DNA of 64,000 nucleotides from Lachnospiraceae bacterium (GTDB lineage Bacteria > Bacillota > Clostridia > Lachnospirales > Lachnospiraceae), in NCBI GenBank assembly GCA_024404675.1, contig JAKSPO010000001.1:186001-250000 (forward strand). The letters are read 5' to 3'. Below, one piece after another: positions 1 through 8,862 of this stretch. Position 1 is the stretch's first letter; each line of letters opens with the position of its first letter. The notes under the pieces were generated by a model. That model had not been told where the DNA came from. It worked only from the letters and a program-made list of their open reading frames with translations, and did no database searches. The position numbers and the translations under genes were made by a program.

Positions 1-1603
1 CATTATGCAGGGCATCAGCCACTACGGAAAGCGCTGCGTCACCTTCGGAATGATTAAAATCATCATTGATGTACTTGAGATCATCCAGATCGCACATAAC
101 AATGGTAACCTGCTTTGGATGCCGCTCCTTAAGGAAGGTATCGTAATGCTGTAAAAAGCTACTTCGTGTATTGAGTCCGGTTACGGCATCATAACGGTAG
201 CGCTCCTCAATCATCTGTTGCATATGATACTGGTAACGCATATTCCGGTATCCACCGATTGCCATATTGAGACGAGCGGCAAATTGACCGACTTTCAATA
301 GATGCTGTCTGTTATCCTCACTGAAGTGGAAGCACAGATAGCCAAGCGGAATATTTAAGTAGCTTAACGCAATTAATATCAATGGATGTCCTTCGTCCAG
401 AAGGGATTGCATATGCGGAAGGAGATCTTCCCGCATAAGACTATGCTCGTAATTGATATCCGGACGTTCGGAATCGTATATTACGAAGAGGGATTCGCCG
501 TATGTTGAGGTGGATCGTATATCAAGCGGAGACTGTAATTCATCCAGACACTCATTCTTCAGGACACAAATCATATCATAGAACAGAGGATGATACATTG
601 CCTGGCAAAGCTCCTTCGTCGTTTTACAGCTCTGAAGTCGCATGGAAAGCTTATCAAGCACGCGTCCTTCACCGTGGAAGCGCTGGAAGTTATTCGATAA
701 TTCATTGATATAGTCAAAGGACGAGGCGCGTAGCTCTGAGGTACAGCCACAGGATTCCTGAATGATAAGTTCGGGAACAATTTTGATGACGGAATCCGGC
801 ACGATACCGTTTTGTAAATCGATGATAGCCTTACCTAATGCTTCTGCGAGCTTAGGGTAATCACATTTGCATGAAGTAATCTTCGGGTCGGAATAGTAGA
901 TTCCTTCATTGCCGTCAAAGCCTGTAACAATAACATCCTCGGGCACCTTGTAGCCGTTAGCAATCAGCTCTGTTGATACAGCGATAGCCATACCGTCATT
1001 GGCACAGATGATTGCCTTGGGAACACGATTTTCAGCAATCAGCTTGCGGGTTTCCTCGATTGCGGGAACAGACCAGAAGTCGCCGTAGCTAATCTGCTCT
1101 TTACCAAAAGGAATCGCATACTCGTCTGCAACCTTTGCAACAACCGCTTCACGCTCTAGAGAGAACGGATTGTTTCGAAAACCAGCCATAAAATGGATAT
1201 CTCTTACGCCGTGTTCCTCAATGACATGGCGGACAACCTTTTCAAAGCCTGCGGTATAGTCGAAGCGGATATTGATGCACCCTTCGATAATCTCATCTAC
1301 AATAAATACAGGCTTGCCGGACTGCTTCGCAAGCTCAATATACTTCTTTTTGATTTCGGTAGAAAGTGCGGTGGAACCAAAGAATATAACAGAATCAACA
1401 ATATTATAATCAATCAGATCGAAAATCTGAAGCTCGCCCGGCTCAATAACCGTAGCAGAGTACAGATCAGAATCGGTTGTAAAGCACATCACGCGCCAGC
1501 CAAATTTAGCAAGGTAGCGATTCAGTGCAAATACGAAATCGGAATGCTCCTGATCATGTATACGCGCAACACACAAGGCTGCAATATGATAACCCTTCAG
1601 CAT
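1..1603 (-). CDS. Ligand-sensing (LacI/PBP1-like) GGDEF protein, 3' end cut off by window edge
   Basis: Read on the minus strand from ATG at 1603, preceded by GGAGGG; 534 codons are visible and the frame is still open at position 1. The N-terminus (MLKGYHIAALCVARIHDQ) and about the first 285 residues resemble the type I periplasmic-binding fold of LacI regulators, but no DNA-binding HTH precedes it. A GAF-like middle region follows (about 300-465), then the start of a diguanylate cyclase domain (YDAVTGLNTRSSFL, then VMCDLDDLKYIND). The GGEEF catalytic loop lies outside the window, so activity cannot be judged. No signal peptide is visible, so the ligand domain is probably cytoplasmic. Likely role: a c-di-GMP synthase responding to a small ligand, probably a sugar or nucleoside. 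Domain order is seen; ligand and activity are inferred. Confidence 0.85.
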   Translation of the reverse strand, partial: MLKGYHIAALCVARIHDQEHSDFVFALNRYLAKFGWRVMCFTTDSDLYSATVIEPGELQIFDLIDYNIVDSVIFFGSTALSTEIKKKYIELAKQSGKPVFIVDEIIEGCINIRFDYTAGFEKVVRHVIEEHGVRDIHFMAGFRNNPFSLEREAVVAKVADEYAIPFGKEQISYGDFWSVPAIEETRKLIAENRVPKAIICANDGMAIAVSTELIANGYKVPEDVIVTGFDGNEGIYYSDPKITSCKCDYPKLAEALGKAIIDLQNGIVPDSVIKIVPELIIQESCGCTSELRASSFDYINELSNNFQRFHGEGRVLDKLSMRLQSCKTTKELCQAMYHPLFYDMICVLKNECLDELQSPLDIRSTSTYGESLFVIYDSERPDINYEHSLMREDLLPHMQSLLDEGHPLILIALSYLNIPLGYLCFHFSEDNRQHLLKVGQFAARLNMAIGGYRNMRYQYHMQQMIEERYRYDAVTGLNTRSSFLQHYDTFLKERHPKQVTIVMCDLDDLKYINDDFNHSEGDAALSVVADALHN

Positions 1604-1666
1604 GTAAACCCTCCATGGTTTTTGAATAGGAAAACCCCACACCCATTCATTATTTTCATCAATTCT

Positions 1667-1695
1667 ATTATAAAAGTGTGCACTTGTTAGTTCAA
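1667..1695 (-). promoter_or_regulatory. Sigma-A promoter of the sensor-GGDEF gene
   Basis: On the minus strand TTGAAC (1695-1690) and a perfect TATAAT (1672-1667) are separated by 17 bases. The -10 lies about 60 bases upstream of the start codon. Confidence 0.7.
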
Positions 1696-1781
1696 ATTGA
1701 TTATTATGACGTTTTTATGGTGATTTTGTGTTTTGACAAATAATATAGCAAAAATTGGCTATTAATTTTTGAGAACAAGTC

Positions 1782-1790
1782 TGTTATAAT
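1782..1790 (+). promoter_or_regulatory. Extended -10 promoter for the hydroxyacid dehydrogenase gene
   Basis: TGTTATAAT, an extended -10 element. The -35 position at 17-base spacing (TTAATT, 1762-1767) is poor. A TTGACA at 1733-1738 has no good -10 at usual spacing. It lies about 100 bases upstream of the gene, leaving a moderately long leader in which no riboswitch was recognised. Confidence 0.55.
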
Positions 1791-1895
1791 AGCAGTATAA
1801 AGAAAAAGGACGTATGGATGCAGCTTATCAAAATATACCGTTATGTCGGAAAATATTCAGCAATACCTGTTATGGTCAGAAAGAAAGGATGAATT

Positions 1896-2855
1896 ATGAA
1901 AATTGTGTTTTTGGAAGCGAATACTCTTGGAACGGATGTATCGCTTGATTGTTTTGATACACTTGGTGAGATCGTAAAATACCCGCTTTCCGAACCTTCG
2001 GAGAATGTGAAGCGGATCGGTGATGCGGATATTATTGTTGCCAATAAGATTCAGATGAATGAGGCTCTTTTAAAGGATGCGCATAATCTGAAGCTGATAT
2101 GCCTTACTGCGACCGGAACGAATAATATTGACTTTGCGTATACCAATCAAAGAGGGATTGCGTGCGCAAATGTAAAGGGTTATTCTACCGAAAGCGTAGT
2201 GCAGCATACCTTTGCCATGCTTTTTTATCTGCTTGAGAAGCTTTCCTATTACGATGAGTTCGTGAAGTCCGAGGAATATGTGAGAAATGATGTATTCAGC
2301 CATTTTTCGGTACTGTTTCATGAGCTTTGCGGCAAGACGTTTGGTATCATTGGTCTTGGTAACATCGGTCGTCGTGTCGGTAATATTGCAGAGGCTTTCG
2401 GCTGTAAGGTGATTTATTACAGTACAAGCGGCAAGCATGATGATGATACCTTTAAGCGGGTATCGCTTGAGGAGCTTCTTACCACTTCTGACGTCGTATC
2501 TATTCATGCGCCCTTGAATGAAAATACCCGTAATCTGATCACAAAGGAGCGCCTTTCCATGATGAAAAAGGAGGCAATCCTTCTGAATCTCGGAAGAGGA
2601 CCGATTGTGAACGAGGCTGACCTTGCGGAAGCGTTACTTTCCGATACAATCGGCGGTGCTGGATTAGATGTTTTAAGCGTAGAACCGATGACTGCAGACA
2701 ATCCGCTCATTGCCATCAAGGATTCTACAAAGCTTATTATTACGCCCCATATTGCCTGGGCAACAACGGAAGCAAGACAGCGCTGCGCGGATGAGGTTTA
2801 TGAGAATATCAAGGCATTTTTACAGGGCAAGGAACGCAATATCGTAAGAGCATAG
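1896..2855 (+). CDS. D-2-hydroxyacid dehydrogenase (NAD-dependent, glycerate dehydrogenase-like)
   Basis: A 319-residue protein of the D-isomer-specific 2-hydroxyacid dehydrogenase family, which reversibly reduces 2-oxoacids such as hydroxypyruvate, pyruvate or glyoxylate with NADH. The Rossmann motif GLGNIG is at about residues 152-157. The catalytic triad is present: Arg234 (NLGRGPIV), Glu263 (SVEPM) and His285 (ITPHIAW). Length is typical. AAAGGA lies just upstream of the ATG. The gene stands alone, divergent from the sensor-GGDEF gene and followed by an AT-rich gap. Overall form resembles glycerate dehydrogenase/hydroxypyruvate reductase, but substrate cannot be fixed from motifs; D-lactate dehydrogenase is an alternative. 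Cytoplasmic. Confidence 0.88.
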   Translation: MKIVFLEANTLGTDVSLDCFDTLGEIVKYPLSEPSENVKRIGDADIIVANKIQMNEALLKDAHNLKLICLTATGTNNIDFAYTNQRGIACANVKGYSTESVVQHTFAMLFYLLEKLSYYDEFVKSEEYVRNDVFSHFSVLFHELCGKTFGIIGLGNIGRRVGNIAEAFGCKVIYYSTSGKHDDDTFKRVSLEELLTTSDVVSIHAPLNENTRNLITKERLSMMKKEAILLNLGRGPIVNEADLAEALLSDTIGGAGLDVLSVEPMTADNPLIAIKDSTKLIITPHIAWATTEARQRCADEVYENIKAFLQGKERNIVRA

Positions 2856-2911
2856 CGTTTAAATTTTGATTGTTTTATATTACTAAACAAATTGTTTGAA
2901 AAATAAAATAT

Positions 2912-2945
2912 TTGCTATTGCATTAGCATATAAAATATGTATAAT
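2912..2945 (+). promoter_or_regulatory. Promoter of the XRE-cupin/pot operon with overlapping dyad
   Basis: TTGCAT (2918-2923) and TATAAT (2940-2945) with 16-base spacing. An inverted repeat TGCTA-N6-TAGCA (2913-2928) overlaps the -35, and a second dyad, AAACAA-A-TTGTTT, lies upstream at 2885-2897. Either could be the operator of the regulator encoded immediately downstream; which one is inference. Confidence 0.6.
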
Positions 2946-3011
2946 AGTAATCGGTTTGGCTGTTTACTATATACATATTTTTTATTTAGTGATATTAAAC
3001 GGAGGAGCAAT

Positions 3012-3545
3012 ATGGAGATCGGACAGAAACTGAAGCATTTACGTGTCCGCCAGAACCTGACACTCGAAGAGCTTGCTTCACGATGTGAGCTGACGAAGGG
3101 CTTTCTTTCTCAGGTAGAGAGAAATCTGACATCACCCTCCATCGTTACCCTGAATGATATTTTAGAGGCACTCGGAAGCTCACTTTCGGAGTTCTTTCGT
3201 GAGGAGAAGCAGGACCAGATCGTATTCAAAAAGGATGATTTCTTCGTGGACGAGAAGGATGATTATACCATTCACTGGATCGTTCCGAATTCGCAGAAGA
3301 ATGAGATGGAGCCAATCATTATCGATATTCCCTCAGGGTGTGCCTCTTTCGATGTGGCACCGCATACGGGCGAGGAATTCGGTATCGTCTTAGAGGGCTC
3401 TGTGATTCTATGTATGGATGAGCGAAGGATTCCTGTGAGAAGAGGCGAAACCTTTTATTTACACGGCAAGGAGTTCCATTGCCTTAGAAATGAGAACAAA
3501 TCAACGGCCAAGGTGCTTTGGATATGCACACCGCCGATTTTCTGA
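3012..3545 (+). CDS. XRE-family regulator with C-terminal cupin domain, probable polyamine-responsive regulator of potABCD
   Basis: A 177-residue protein. The chosen ATG follows GGAGGAGCAAT; an in-frame ATG at 2937 overlaps the promoter -10 and cannot be the start. Residues 1-60 form a lambda-repressor-type HTH ([20 protein letters not shown], then [20 protein letters not shown]). Residues about 105-175 are a cupin barrel ([14 protein letters not shown], then [18 protein letters not shown]) that would bind a small effector. This HTH-cupin architecture is that of PuuR-like regulators, often encoded beside polyamine transporters. The stop is 14 bases before potA, so it is the first gene of the pot operon and likely autoregulates it. 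The effector (putrescine or spermidine) is inferred from context. Confidence 0.85.
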   Translation: MEIGQKLKHLRVRQNLTLEELASRCELTKGFLSQVERNLTSPSIVTLNDILEALGSSLSEFFREEKQDQIVFKKDDFFVDEKDDYTIHWIVPNSQKNEMEPIIIDIPSGCASFDVAPHTGEEFGIVLEGSVILCMDERRIPVRRGETFYLHGKEFHCLRNENKSTAKVLWICTPPIF

Positions 3546-3559
3546 TAAAGGAGAATACT

Positions 3560-5146
3560 ATGAAGAAGCTGATTCAGTTCAAAAACATTGTAAAGACCTT
3601 CGACGGACAGCAGGTATTGAAGGGCATTAATCTTGATATTTATGAGAATGAGTTTGTAACGCTGCTCGGACCCTCCGGATGCGGTAAGACAACCCTGCTT
3701 CGTATTCTCGGAGGCTTTCTTGCACCGGATGAGGGTACGGTTATTTTCGACGGAGAGGATATTACCAATGTTCCGCCGCATAAAAGAGAGCTGAACACCG
3801 TATTTCAGAAGTATGCATTGTTCCCGCATATGAATGTGTTCGATAATATCGCATTTGGCCTGAATCTTAAGAAGGAGCCGAAGGATATTATCGCGCAGAA
3901 GGTTATGCGTATGCTTAAGATGGTAGGTCTTGAGGGCTATGCAAAGCGTGGTGTTCACGAGATGTCCGGTGGTCAGCAGCAGCGAGTTGCGATTGCAAGA
4001 GCACTCGTTAATGAGCCGAAGGTGCTTCTTCTTGACGAGCCTCTTGGTGCACTCGATGCAAAGCTTCGTAAGGAGATGCAGAAGGAGCTTAAGAAGATTC
4101 AGAAGGAGGTTGGTATTACCTTCATCTTCGTAACGCATGACCAGGAGGAGGCTCTTACGATGTCTGACAAGATCGTCGTCCTTCGTGACGGTGATATTCT
4201 TCAGGTCGGTTCGCCTACCGATATTTACAACGAGCCCGTAAACCGTTATGTTGCGAACTTCATCGGTGCAAGCAATATTATTGACGGTAATATGATCGAA
4301 GATAACCTTGTTATGTTTGAAAATAAGAAGTTCAGCTGCGTTGATAAAGGTTATAACCCGAATCAGCCGGTAGATGTTGTTATTCGTCCGGAGGATCTTT
4401 CCATTGTTTCACCGAAGGAAGGTAACCTGAAGGGTATTGTTAAGTCCGTACTTTTCAAGGGCATCCATTATGAGGTAGTTGTTGAGACGAGCGCAGGCTG
4501 TGCCATCTCCGTTGATATGGTCGTGTCCGAGGATAAGCCAGTCAATAACGAGTCTGCTCATGAGCGTATGAGTGCCAATGATTTCTTCCTTGACGCGCAG
4601 GATATTAACGAAGGTCTTGTGAACGATGCGTATATCATCGACCGTGCCGATGCGCAGGCATGGAACCCCGATACCGACGAGCGTATTTCTATCAGTAAGG
4701 TAGAATACGAGCTTCGTCCGGAGAAGGGAACTTATCCGGTAACCTTCTATACCGCTTCCGGTACGATGGTTACGTCGAACATGATCGTTGCCGATATCAA
4801 CCGTTCCGTAAACGAAGAGTACGGCGAGGAGATTTATGCGGTTAACTTCTTCAAAAAGGCCGATGAGATTCAGGAAAGTATGTTTTTAAAGACTGATCTC
4901 AAGGTTTGGGCCAATGCACTTGCCTACGATATCGAAGAGGGTACCCCGGTTGAGATTACCGAGGTGGAGTATGACTTCGATCCGCAGACCATTACGCCCG
5001 GTACCTACAAGGTAACCTTTAAGACGGAGGGTTATCGTTATCGTGTGGATACAACGCAGCACTGTGAAGTAGGTGCTTCGGTTGGTCTTAAGTTCGGTCC
5101 CGAGGATATTCACATTATGGAGAAGATGCAGGGGGATCAGGAATAA
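3560..5146 (+). CDS. potA: Spermidine/putrescine ABC transporter ATPase PotA with an insertion splitting its TOBE domain
   Basis: Energises polyamine import with PotBCD. ATG chosen because of AAAGGAGAA upstream; 528 residues, whereas PotA is usually about 350-380. Walker [10 protein letters not shown] is at residues 37-45, the ABC signature [15 protein letters not shown] begins at 135, Walker B VLLLDEP at 155. The TOBE domain starts normally ([11 protein letters not shown], about 275) and is interrupted near residue 325. About 175 residues follow that contain two degenerate repeats, each ending in GTYPVTF or GTYKVTF followed by a short beta-rich tail. The last TOBE strand resumes near 500 ([18 protein letters not shown]). 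The repeats look like Ig-like modules of Gram-positive surface proteins. Overlaps potB by one base. The ATPase core is intact; the role of the insert is unknown. Confidence 0.92.
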   Translation: MKKLIQFKNIVKTFDGQQVLKGINLDIYENEFVTLLGPSGCGKTTLLRILGGFLAPDEGTVIFDGEDITNVPPHKRELNTVFQKYALFPHMNVFDNIAFGLNLKKEPKDIIAQKVMRMLKMVGLEGYAKRGVHEMSGGQQQRVAIARALVNEPKVLLLDEPLGALDAKLRKEMQKELKKIQKEVGITFIFVTHDQEEALTMSDKIVVLRDGDILQVGSPTDIYNEPVNRYVANFIGASNIIDGNMIEDNLVMFENKKFSCVDKGYNPNQPVDVVIRPEDLSIVSPKEGNLKGIVKSVLFKGIHYEVVVETSAGCAISVDMVVSEDKPVNNESAHERMSANDFFLDAQDINEGLVNDAYIIDRADAQAWNPDTDERISISKVEYELRPEKGTYPVTFYTASGTMVTSNMIVADINRSVNEEYGEEIYAVNFFKKADEIQESMFLKTDLKVWANALAYDIEEGTPVEITEVEYDFDPQTITPGTYKVTFKTEGYRYRVDTTQHCEVGASVGLKFGPEDIHIMEKMQGDQE

Positions 5147-5976
5147 TGAAAAATTATCGGAAGATGACCTATCCCTACGTTTTGTGGATCAGTATTATGA
5201 TTATCCTTCCGATGCTACTTATTATGTTCTATGCATTTACCGTAGACGGCAATAAGGTAGCAAAGGTAGCGTTCTCGCTTGAGAATTTCAAGCGGTTCTT
5301 CAAGGATGAGATATTCCTTCAGGTGCTTATAAAATCGTTCCGTGTAGCATTGATTACTACGGTGCTTTGCCTGTTTTTAGGGTATATCCCGGCTTATTTT
5401 ATCGCACGCTCCAGTGAAGGTGTGAAGATGAAATGGGTACTTCTTATTACGATTCCCACGTGGATCAATATGCTGGTTCGTACCTATGCATGGATCGGTA
5501 TCATGCAGCGTGACGGAATACTGAATAAGTTATTTAAGCTAATCGGACTCGGTCCTTACGAGATGATGTATACGGAAGGCGCAGTAATTCTTGGTATGGT
5601 TTACAATTTCCTGCCGTTTATGATCCTGCAGATCTATACCTCGCTTACAAAGATGGACAACAGCCTGATCGAGGCTGCACAGGACCTTGGCGGTAATCGC
5701 TTCCAGTGCTTTATGAAGGTAACCCTGCCGCTTTCGATGCCCGGTGTTATCAGCGGTATCACCCTTGTATTCCTGCCTGCGGTATCAAGCTTCTGTATCC
5801 CGAAAATGCTTGGCGGCGGACAGTATATGCTTGTCGGAAACCTGATTGAGAAGCAGTTTTTAACTACCGGTGACTGGAGCTTTGGTAGTGCGATTTCCCT
5901 TATCATGACAATTATTATTATGATTTCCATGTATATCACGAAAAAGGTCGATACGACTGAGAAGGCGGAGGCATAG
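5146..5976 (+). CDS. potB: Polyamine ABC transporter permease PotB
   Basis: A 276-residue inner-membrane permease with about six hydrophobic helices, starting in the TAATG overlap with potA (translational coupling). The EAA loop that contacts the ATPase reads EAAQDLGGNRFQCFMKVTLP (about residues 180-200), the classical binding-protein-dependent permease motif. Forms the channel heterodimer with PotC. Length matches PotB. Its position between potA and potC secures the assignment; PotB rather than PotH is by gene order. Confidence 0.92.
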   Translation: MKNYRKMTYPYVLWISIMIILPMLLIMFYAFTVDGNKVAKVAFSLENFKRFFKDEIFLQVLIKSFRVALITTVLCLFLGYIPAYFIARSSEGVKMKWVLLITIPTWINMLVRTYAWIGIMQRDGILNKLFKLIGLGPYEMMYTEGAVILGMVYNFLPFMILQIYTSLTKMDNSLIEAAQDLGGNRFQCFMKVTLPLSMPGVISGITLVFLPAVSSFCIPKMLGGGQYMLVGNLIEKQFLTTGDWSFGSAISLIMTIIIMISMYITKKVDTTEKAEA

Positions 5977-5978
5977 AG

Positions 5979-6770
5979 ATGAAGAAGAACAGACGTATCT
6001 TTGGCGGCATCTTTATGGTGCTTTTGATGATTTTCTTTTATGCCCCGATTATTTATATCATATTTTTCTCGTTTAACTCCGGTGGCTCCTTGTCCCGATT
6101 CGACGGCTTTTCGATCCGCTGGTATGAGAAAATGTTCCGCGACCGTACGATGCTTGATGCAATCAAGTACACGGTTGTGATTGCAATTCTTGCAACGCTT
6201 ATCTCCACATTTGTCGGAACGGTTACCTCAATCGGTCTTTCGAAGTCCGGTAAGGTGCTTCGCGGCGTTGTGGAGCAGGTGAACCAGTTTCCGATTATGA
6301 ACCCCGAGATTGTAACGGCAATCGGACTGTTGATGTTCTTCAGTGCTTTACATGTGAATAAGGGCTTTATGACGATGCTTCTTGCGCATATCATGTTCTG
6401 TATTCCGTATGTTATTTTGAGCATCATGCCAAAGCTTCGTTCCCTTGACCCGAATATCGCGGAGGCTGCGATGGATCTTGGTGCGACGCCGTGGCAGGCC
6501 ATGACGAAGGTTATCGTACCGCAGATTATGCCCGGTATTATCTCCGGAGCGTTGATTGCATTTACCATGTCCTTCGATGATTTCGTTATTTCGTACTTCG
6601 TAACCGGTAACGGCGTGAATAACATCTCCATCAAGGTGTATTCCATGTCAAAGCGTGTTAATCCGTCCGTATATTCCCTGTCAACGGTTGTTATTGTGAT
6701 TATTACTGTTGCGCTTTTGTTAATCAATTTGATTCAGTTTCTTTCCGAAAGAAAGAATAGAATAAAGTAA
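5979..6770 (+). CDS. potC: Polyamine ABC transporter permease PotC
   Basis: A 263-residue second permease, starting two bases after the potB stop. Multiple transmembrane helices; the EAA motif reads EAAMDLGATPWQAMTKVIVP, near residues 165-185, followed by the typical PotC/PotI sequence (SFDDFVISYFVTG). Pairs with PotB in the membrane. Normal length. The next gene, potD, follows after 16 bases. Confidence 0.92.
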   Translation: MKKNRRIFGGIFMVLLMIFFYAPIIYIIFFSFNSGGSLSRFDGFSIRWYEKMFRDRTMLDAIKYTVVIAILATLISTFVGTVTSIGLSKSGKVLRGVVEQVNQFPIMNPEIVTAIGLLMFFSALHVNKGFMTMLLAHIMFCIPYVILSIMPKLRSLDPNIAEAAMDLGATPWQAMTKVIVPQIMPGIISGALIAFTMSFDDFVISYFVTGNGVNNISIKVYSMSKRVNPSVYSLSTVVIVIITVALLLINLIQFLSERKNRIK

Positions 6771-6786
6771 TTTTAGGAGGAAAAAA

Positions 6787-7872
6787 ATGAAAGCTGTTTT
6801 GAAGAAAATTGTCTGCATTTCCCTTACGGTAGTAATGGTAATGGCACTCACAGGCTGTGGCGATAAGGCACGTCATGAGGAAGCAAAGAAGAAGTACGGC
6901 TCCGATAAGCTTACGGTCTTCCTTCCCGGTGAGTATATTGATGACGATGTAATTCCGTCTTTTGAGAAGAAGTTCGGTGTTACCGTCAATGTAGAGGAAT
7001 TTGACTCTAACGAGTCTATGTACACGAAGTTCGCATCCGGCGACAAGTATGACGTTCTGATTCCGTCCGATTACATGATCGAGCGACTGATGAAGGAGAA
7101 TAAGTTACAGAAGATTGACAAGTCTCTGATTCCCAACATGAACGTTTTGTGCGCGGAAGTACAGAATCTTTCCTTTGACCCGACGAATGATTATTCCGTT
7201 CCTTATTTCTGGGGTAACTTCGGCATCGTATATGATACAAGAAAGGTAACGCTTTCCGACCTTGAGGCTAAGGATTACGAGATTTTACGAGATACCCGCT
7301 ATAAGGGCGATATCTTCATGTATGATTCCGAGCGTGACGGCTTCCTGGTAGCCTTCAAGTCTCTCGGCTATTCCTGCAACAGCGAGGACGAGCAGGAGAT
7401 TCAGGAGGCATATGAGTGGCTTCTGGAGCTTGGCAACACAATGAAGCCTGTTTATGTAACCGACGAGGTTATCGACGGTATGATCAACGGCAATAAGGCG
7501 CTTGCACTTGTATATAGCGGTGATGCGGTAACGATTCTTGAGGAGAACGAGAATATGTCTTATTACGTGCCGAAGTGCGGCTCTAACGTATTCTGTGATT
7601 CCATGGTTATTCCGGCAAATGCGGAGAATCCGAAGCTTGCACACGAGTTTATCAATTACATGCTTTCTTATGAGATTAGTAAGAAGAATACGCTTGCTGT
7701 AGGCTACACCTCTCCGAACGCAAAGGTTCTGGATGAGATGATTAAGAATGATTTTGCTGATAACATCGCTTATGTACCGAGAAAGAGCGATAAGGATGAG
7801 CTTTATCATGATAACGAGTTCCTTCGTAAGAAGCTTTCTGAGCTTTGGACCAAGGTTATCGCTACACAGTAA
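6787..7872 (+). CDS. potD: Polyamine-binding lipoprotein PotD
   Basis: A 361-residue extracellular substrate-binding protein, preceded by AGGAGGAAAAAA. A lipoprotein signal peptide with lipobox LTGC (Cys at about residue 24) anchors it to the membrane. The body matches the PotD/PotF family: LTVFLPGEYIDDDVIPSFEK at the start of the mature domain, DVLIPSDYMIERL, PYFWGNFGIVYD, and a C-terminal hinge segment containing HEFINYML. Captures spermidine or putrescine and delivers it to PotBC. Last gene of the operon, followed by a strong terminator. Confidence 0.93.
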   Translation: MKAVLKKIVCISLTVVMVMALTGCGDKARHEEAKKKYGSDKLTVFLPGEYIDDDVIPSFEKKFGVTVNVEEFDSNESMYTKFASGDKYDVLIPSDYMIERLMKENKLQKIDKSLIPNMNVLCAEVQNLSFDPTNDYSVPYFWGNFGIVYDTRKVTLSDLEAKDYEILRDTRYKGDIFMYDSERDGFLVAFKSLGYSCNSEDEQEIQEAYEWLLELGNTMKPVYVTDEVIDGMINGNKALALVYSGDAVTILEENENMSYYVPKCGSNVFCDSMVIPANAENPKLAHEFINYMLSYEISKKNTLAVGYTSPNAKVLDEMIKNDFADNIAYVPRKSDKDELYHDNEFLRKKLSELWTKVIATQ

Positions 7873-7888
7873 ACTAATGTATGTCTAT

Positions 7889-7919
7889 CGGGGCGGAGGA
7901 AACTTCGCCCCGTTTTTTT
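7889..7919 (+). terminator. Rho-independent terminator of the pot operon
   Basis: Stem CGGGGCG (7889-7895) / CGCCCCG (7906-7912), followed by seven T residues. Confidence 0.9.
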
Positions 7920-8036
7920 ATGCGAGGGCTTATAGGATAACGGTGGGAGAGAAGTTCGTTTATTTTTAGATTCATGTAAATATGTGCATTGTATTTTTCT
8001 GTTGAAAGAGAAGTACGCAGGATTTTTTGATTGCTC

Positions 8037-8065
8037 TTGACTTTTGATGTATTTGTGTATACAAT
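8037..8065 (+). promoter_or_regulatory. Promoter of the GntR-family gene with GTATAC operator-like core
   Basis: TTGACT (8037-8042) and TACAAT (8060-8065) with 17-base spacing. The palindromic core GTATAC (8057-8062), inside TTGTGTATACAA, overlaps the -10. FadR-subfamily GntR regulators often bind short dyads of this kind, so autorepression is likely but unproven. Confidence 0.6.
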
Positions 8066-8111
8066 CTGTTTTGTAACAGAGAACTGTTATCGTTTTAATT
8101 GGAGAATAGCT

Positions 8112-8789
8112 ATGGATGATAAGGTTTTTTCAAAAGACAATACAGATAAATATTCGCTTCGCGGCATGGTATTCAGCCGCCTTCGCGAAGACATTCTTTC
8201 CGGTAAGTACGAGGTCAACGAGGAGCTTAAGGAGATTGCAATCGGAGAGGAACTCGGGGTAAGCCGTACGCCTGTAAGAGAAGCACTTCGTCAGCTCGAG
8301 CTTGAGGGTCTTGTAAAGATTATTCCGAACAAGGGTGCTTATGTTGCCGGTATTTCAAACAAGGATATCCATGATATTTATATGATTCGTTCCTATCTTG
8401 AGGGCCTGTGCGCGAGATGGGCGTGCGAGAATATTACAGAGGAGCAGCTCGATGAGATTGAAGAGGTAATCTATCTTTCCGATTTTCATGTAAAGAAGAA
8501 GCATTACGATCAGATTGTTGAGCTTGATTCTAAGTTCCATGAGTTATTATATGCGGCAAGCGGCAGTAAGATTCTTGGGCACCTTTTAAGAGACTATCAT
8601 CAGTATGTGCATAGCCTTAGAAAGATTACACTTTCGGAGCCGGAGCGTGCTGCGAATTCGAATGCGGAGCATCAGGCAATTCTCGAGGCAATTCGTTTAA
8701 GAGATGCCGACAAGGCAGAGAAGATTGCGCATGAGCATATCATTCAGACAATCAGTAATATTCACAATCATAAGCTTGCAGAGGAATAA
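8112..8789 (+). CDS. GntR-family regulator, FadR/FCD subfamily
   Basis: 225 residues, starting at an ATG after GGAGAATAGCT; the same frame is open further upstream but without a better site. Residues about 15-80 are the winged HTH (LRGMVFSRLREDILSGKY, then GVSRTPVREALRQLELEGLV). The rest is the all-helical FCD effector domain (YMIRSYLEGLCARWA, SKFHELLYAASGS, EHQAILEAIRLRDADKAEKI) with the expected metal-ligand Asp/His positions. FCD regulators usually respond to carboxylic or sugar acids. Monocistronic; target genes cannot be named. The GTATAC element in its own promoter suggests autoregulation. Confidence 0.88.
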   Translation: MDDKVFSKDNTDKYSLRGMVFSRLREDILSGKYEVNEELKEIAIGEELGVSRTPVREALRQLELEGLVKIIPNKGAYVAGISNKDIHDIYMIRSYLEGLCARWACENITEEQLDEIEEVIYLSDFHVKKKHYDQIVELDSKFHELLYAASGSKILGHLLRDYHQYVHSLRKITLSEPERAANSNAEHQAILEAIRLRDADKAEKIAHEHIIQTISNIHNHKLAEE

Positions 8790-8793
8790 AAAC

Positions 8794-8826
8794 AACACGG
8801 CTTTCTAAAAAGAGAGCCGTGTTTTT
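8794..8826 (+). terminator. Terminator of the GntR-family gene
   Basis: Thirteen-pair stem AACACGGCTTTCT / AGAGAGCCGTGTT around AAAA, ending in a T run. A bases on the left side would also let it serve the convergent ABC-F gene. Confidence 0.9.
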
Positions 8827-8862
8827 ATATTTTTGATTAGAAATGCGGGGGTGAGCCGAGGG

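Noticed and set aside
1814..1900. Small ORF overlapping the hydroxyacid dehydrogenase start
   Set aside because: Short, overlaps the real start in another frame, no ribosome binding site of its own.
2937..3011. Upstream start for the XRE-cupin regulator
   Set aside because: ATG overlaps the promoter -10 element, and a good GGAGGAGCAAT-ATG exists at 3012.
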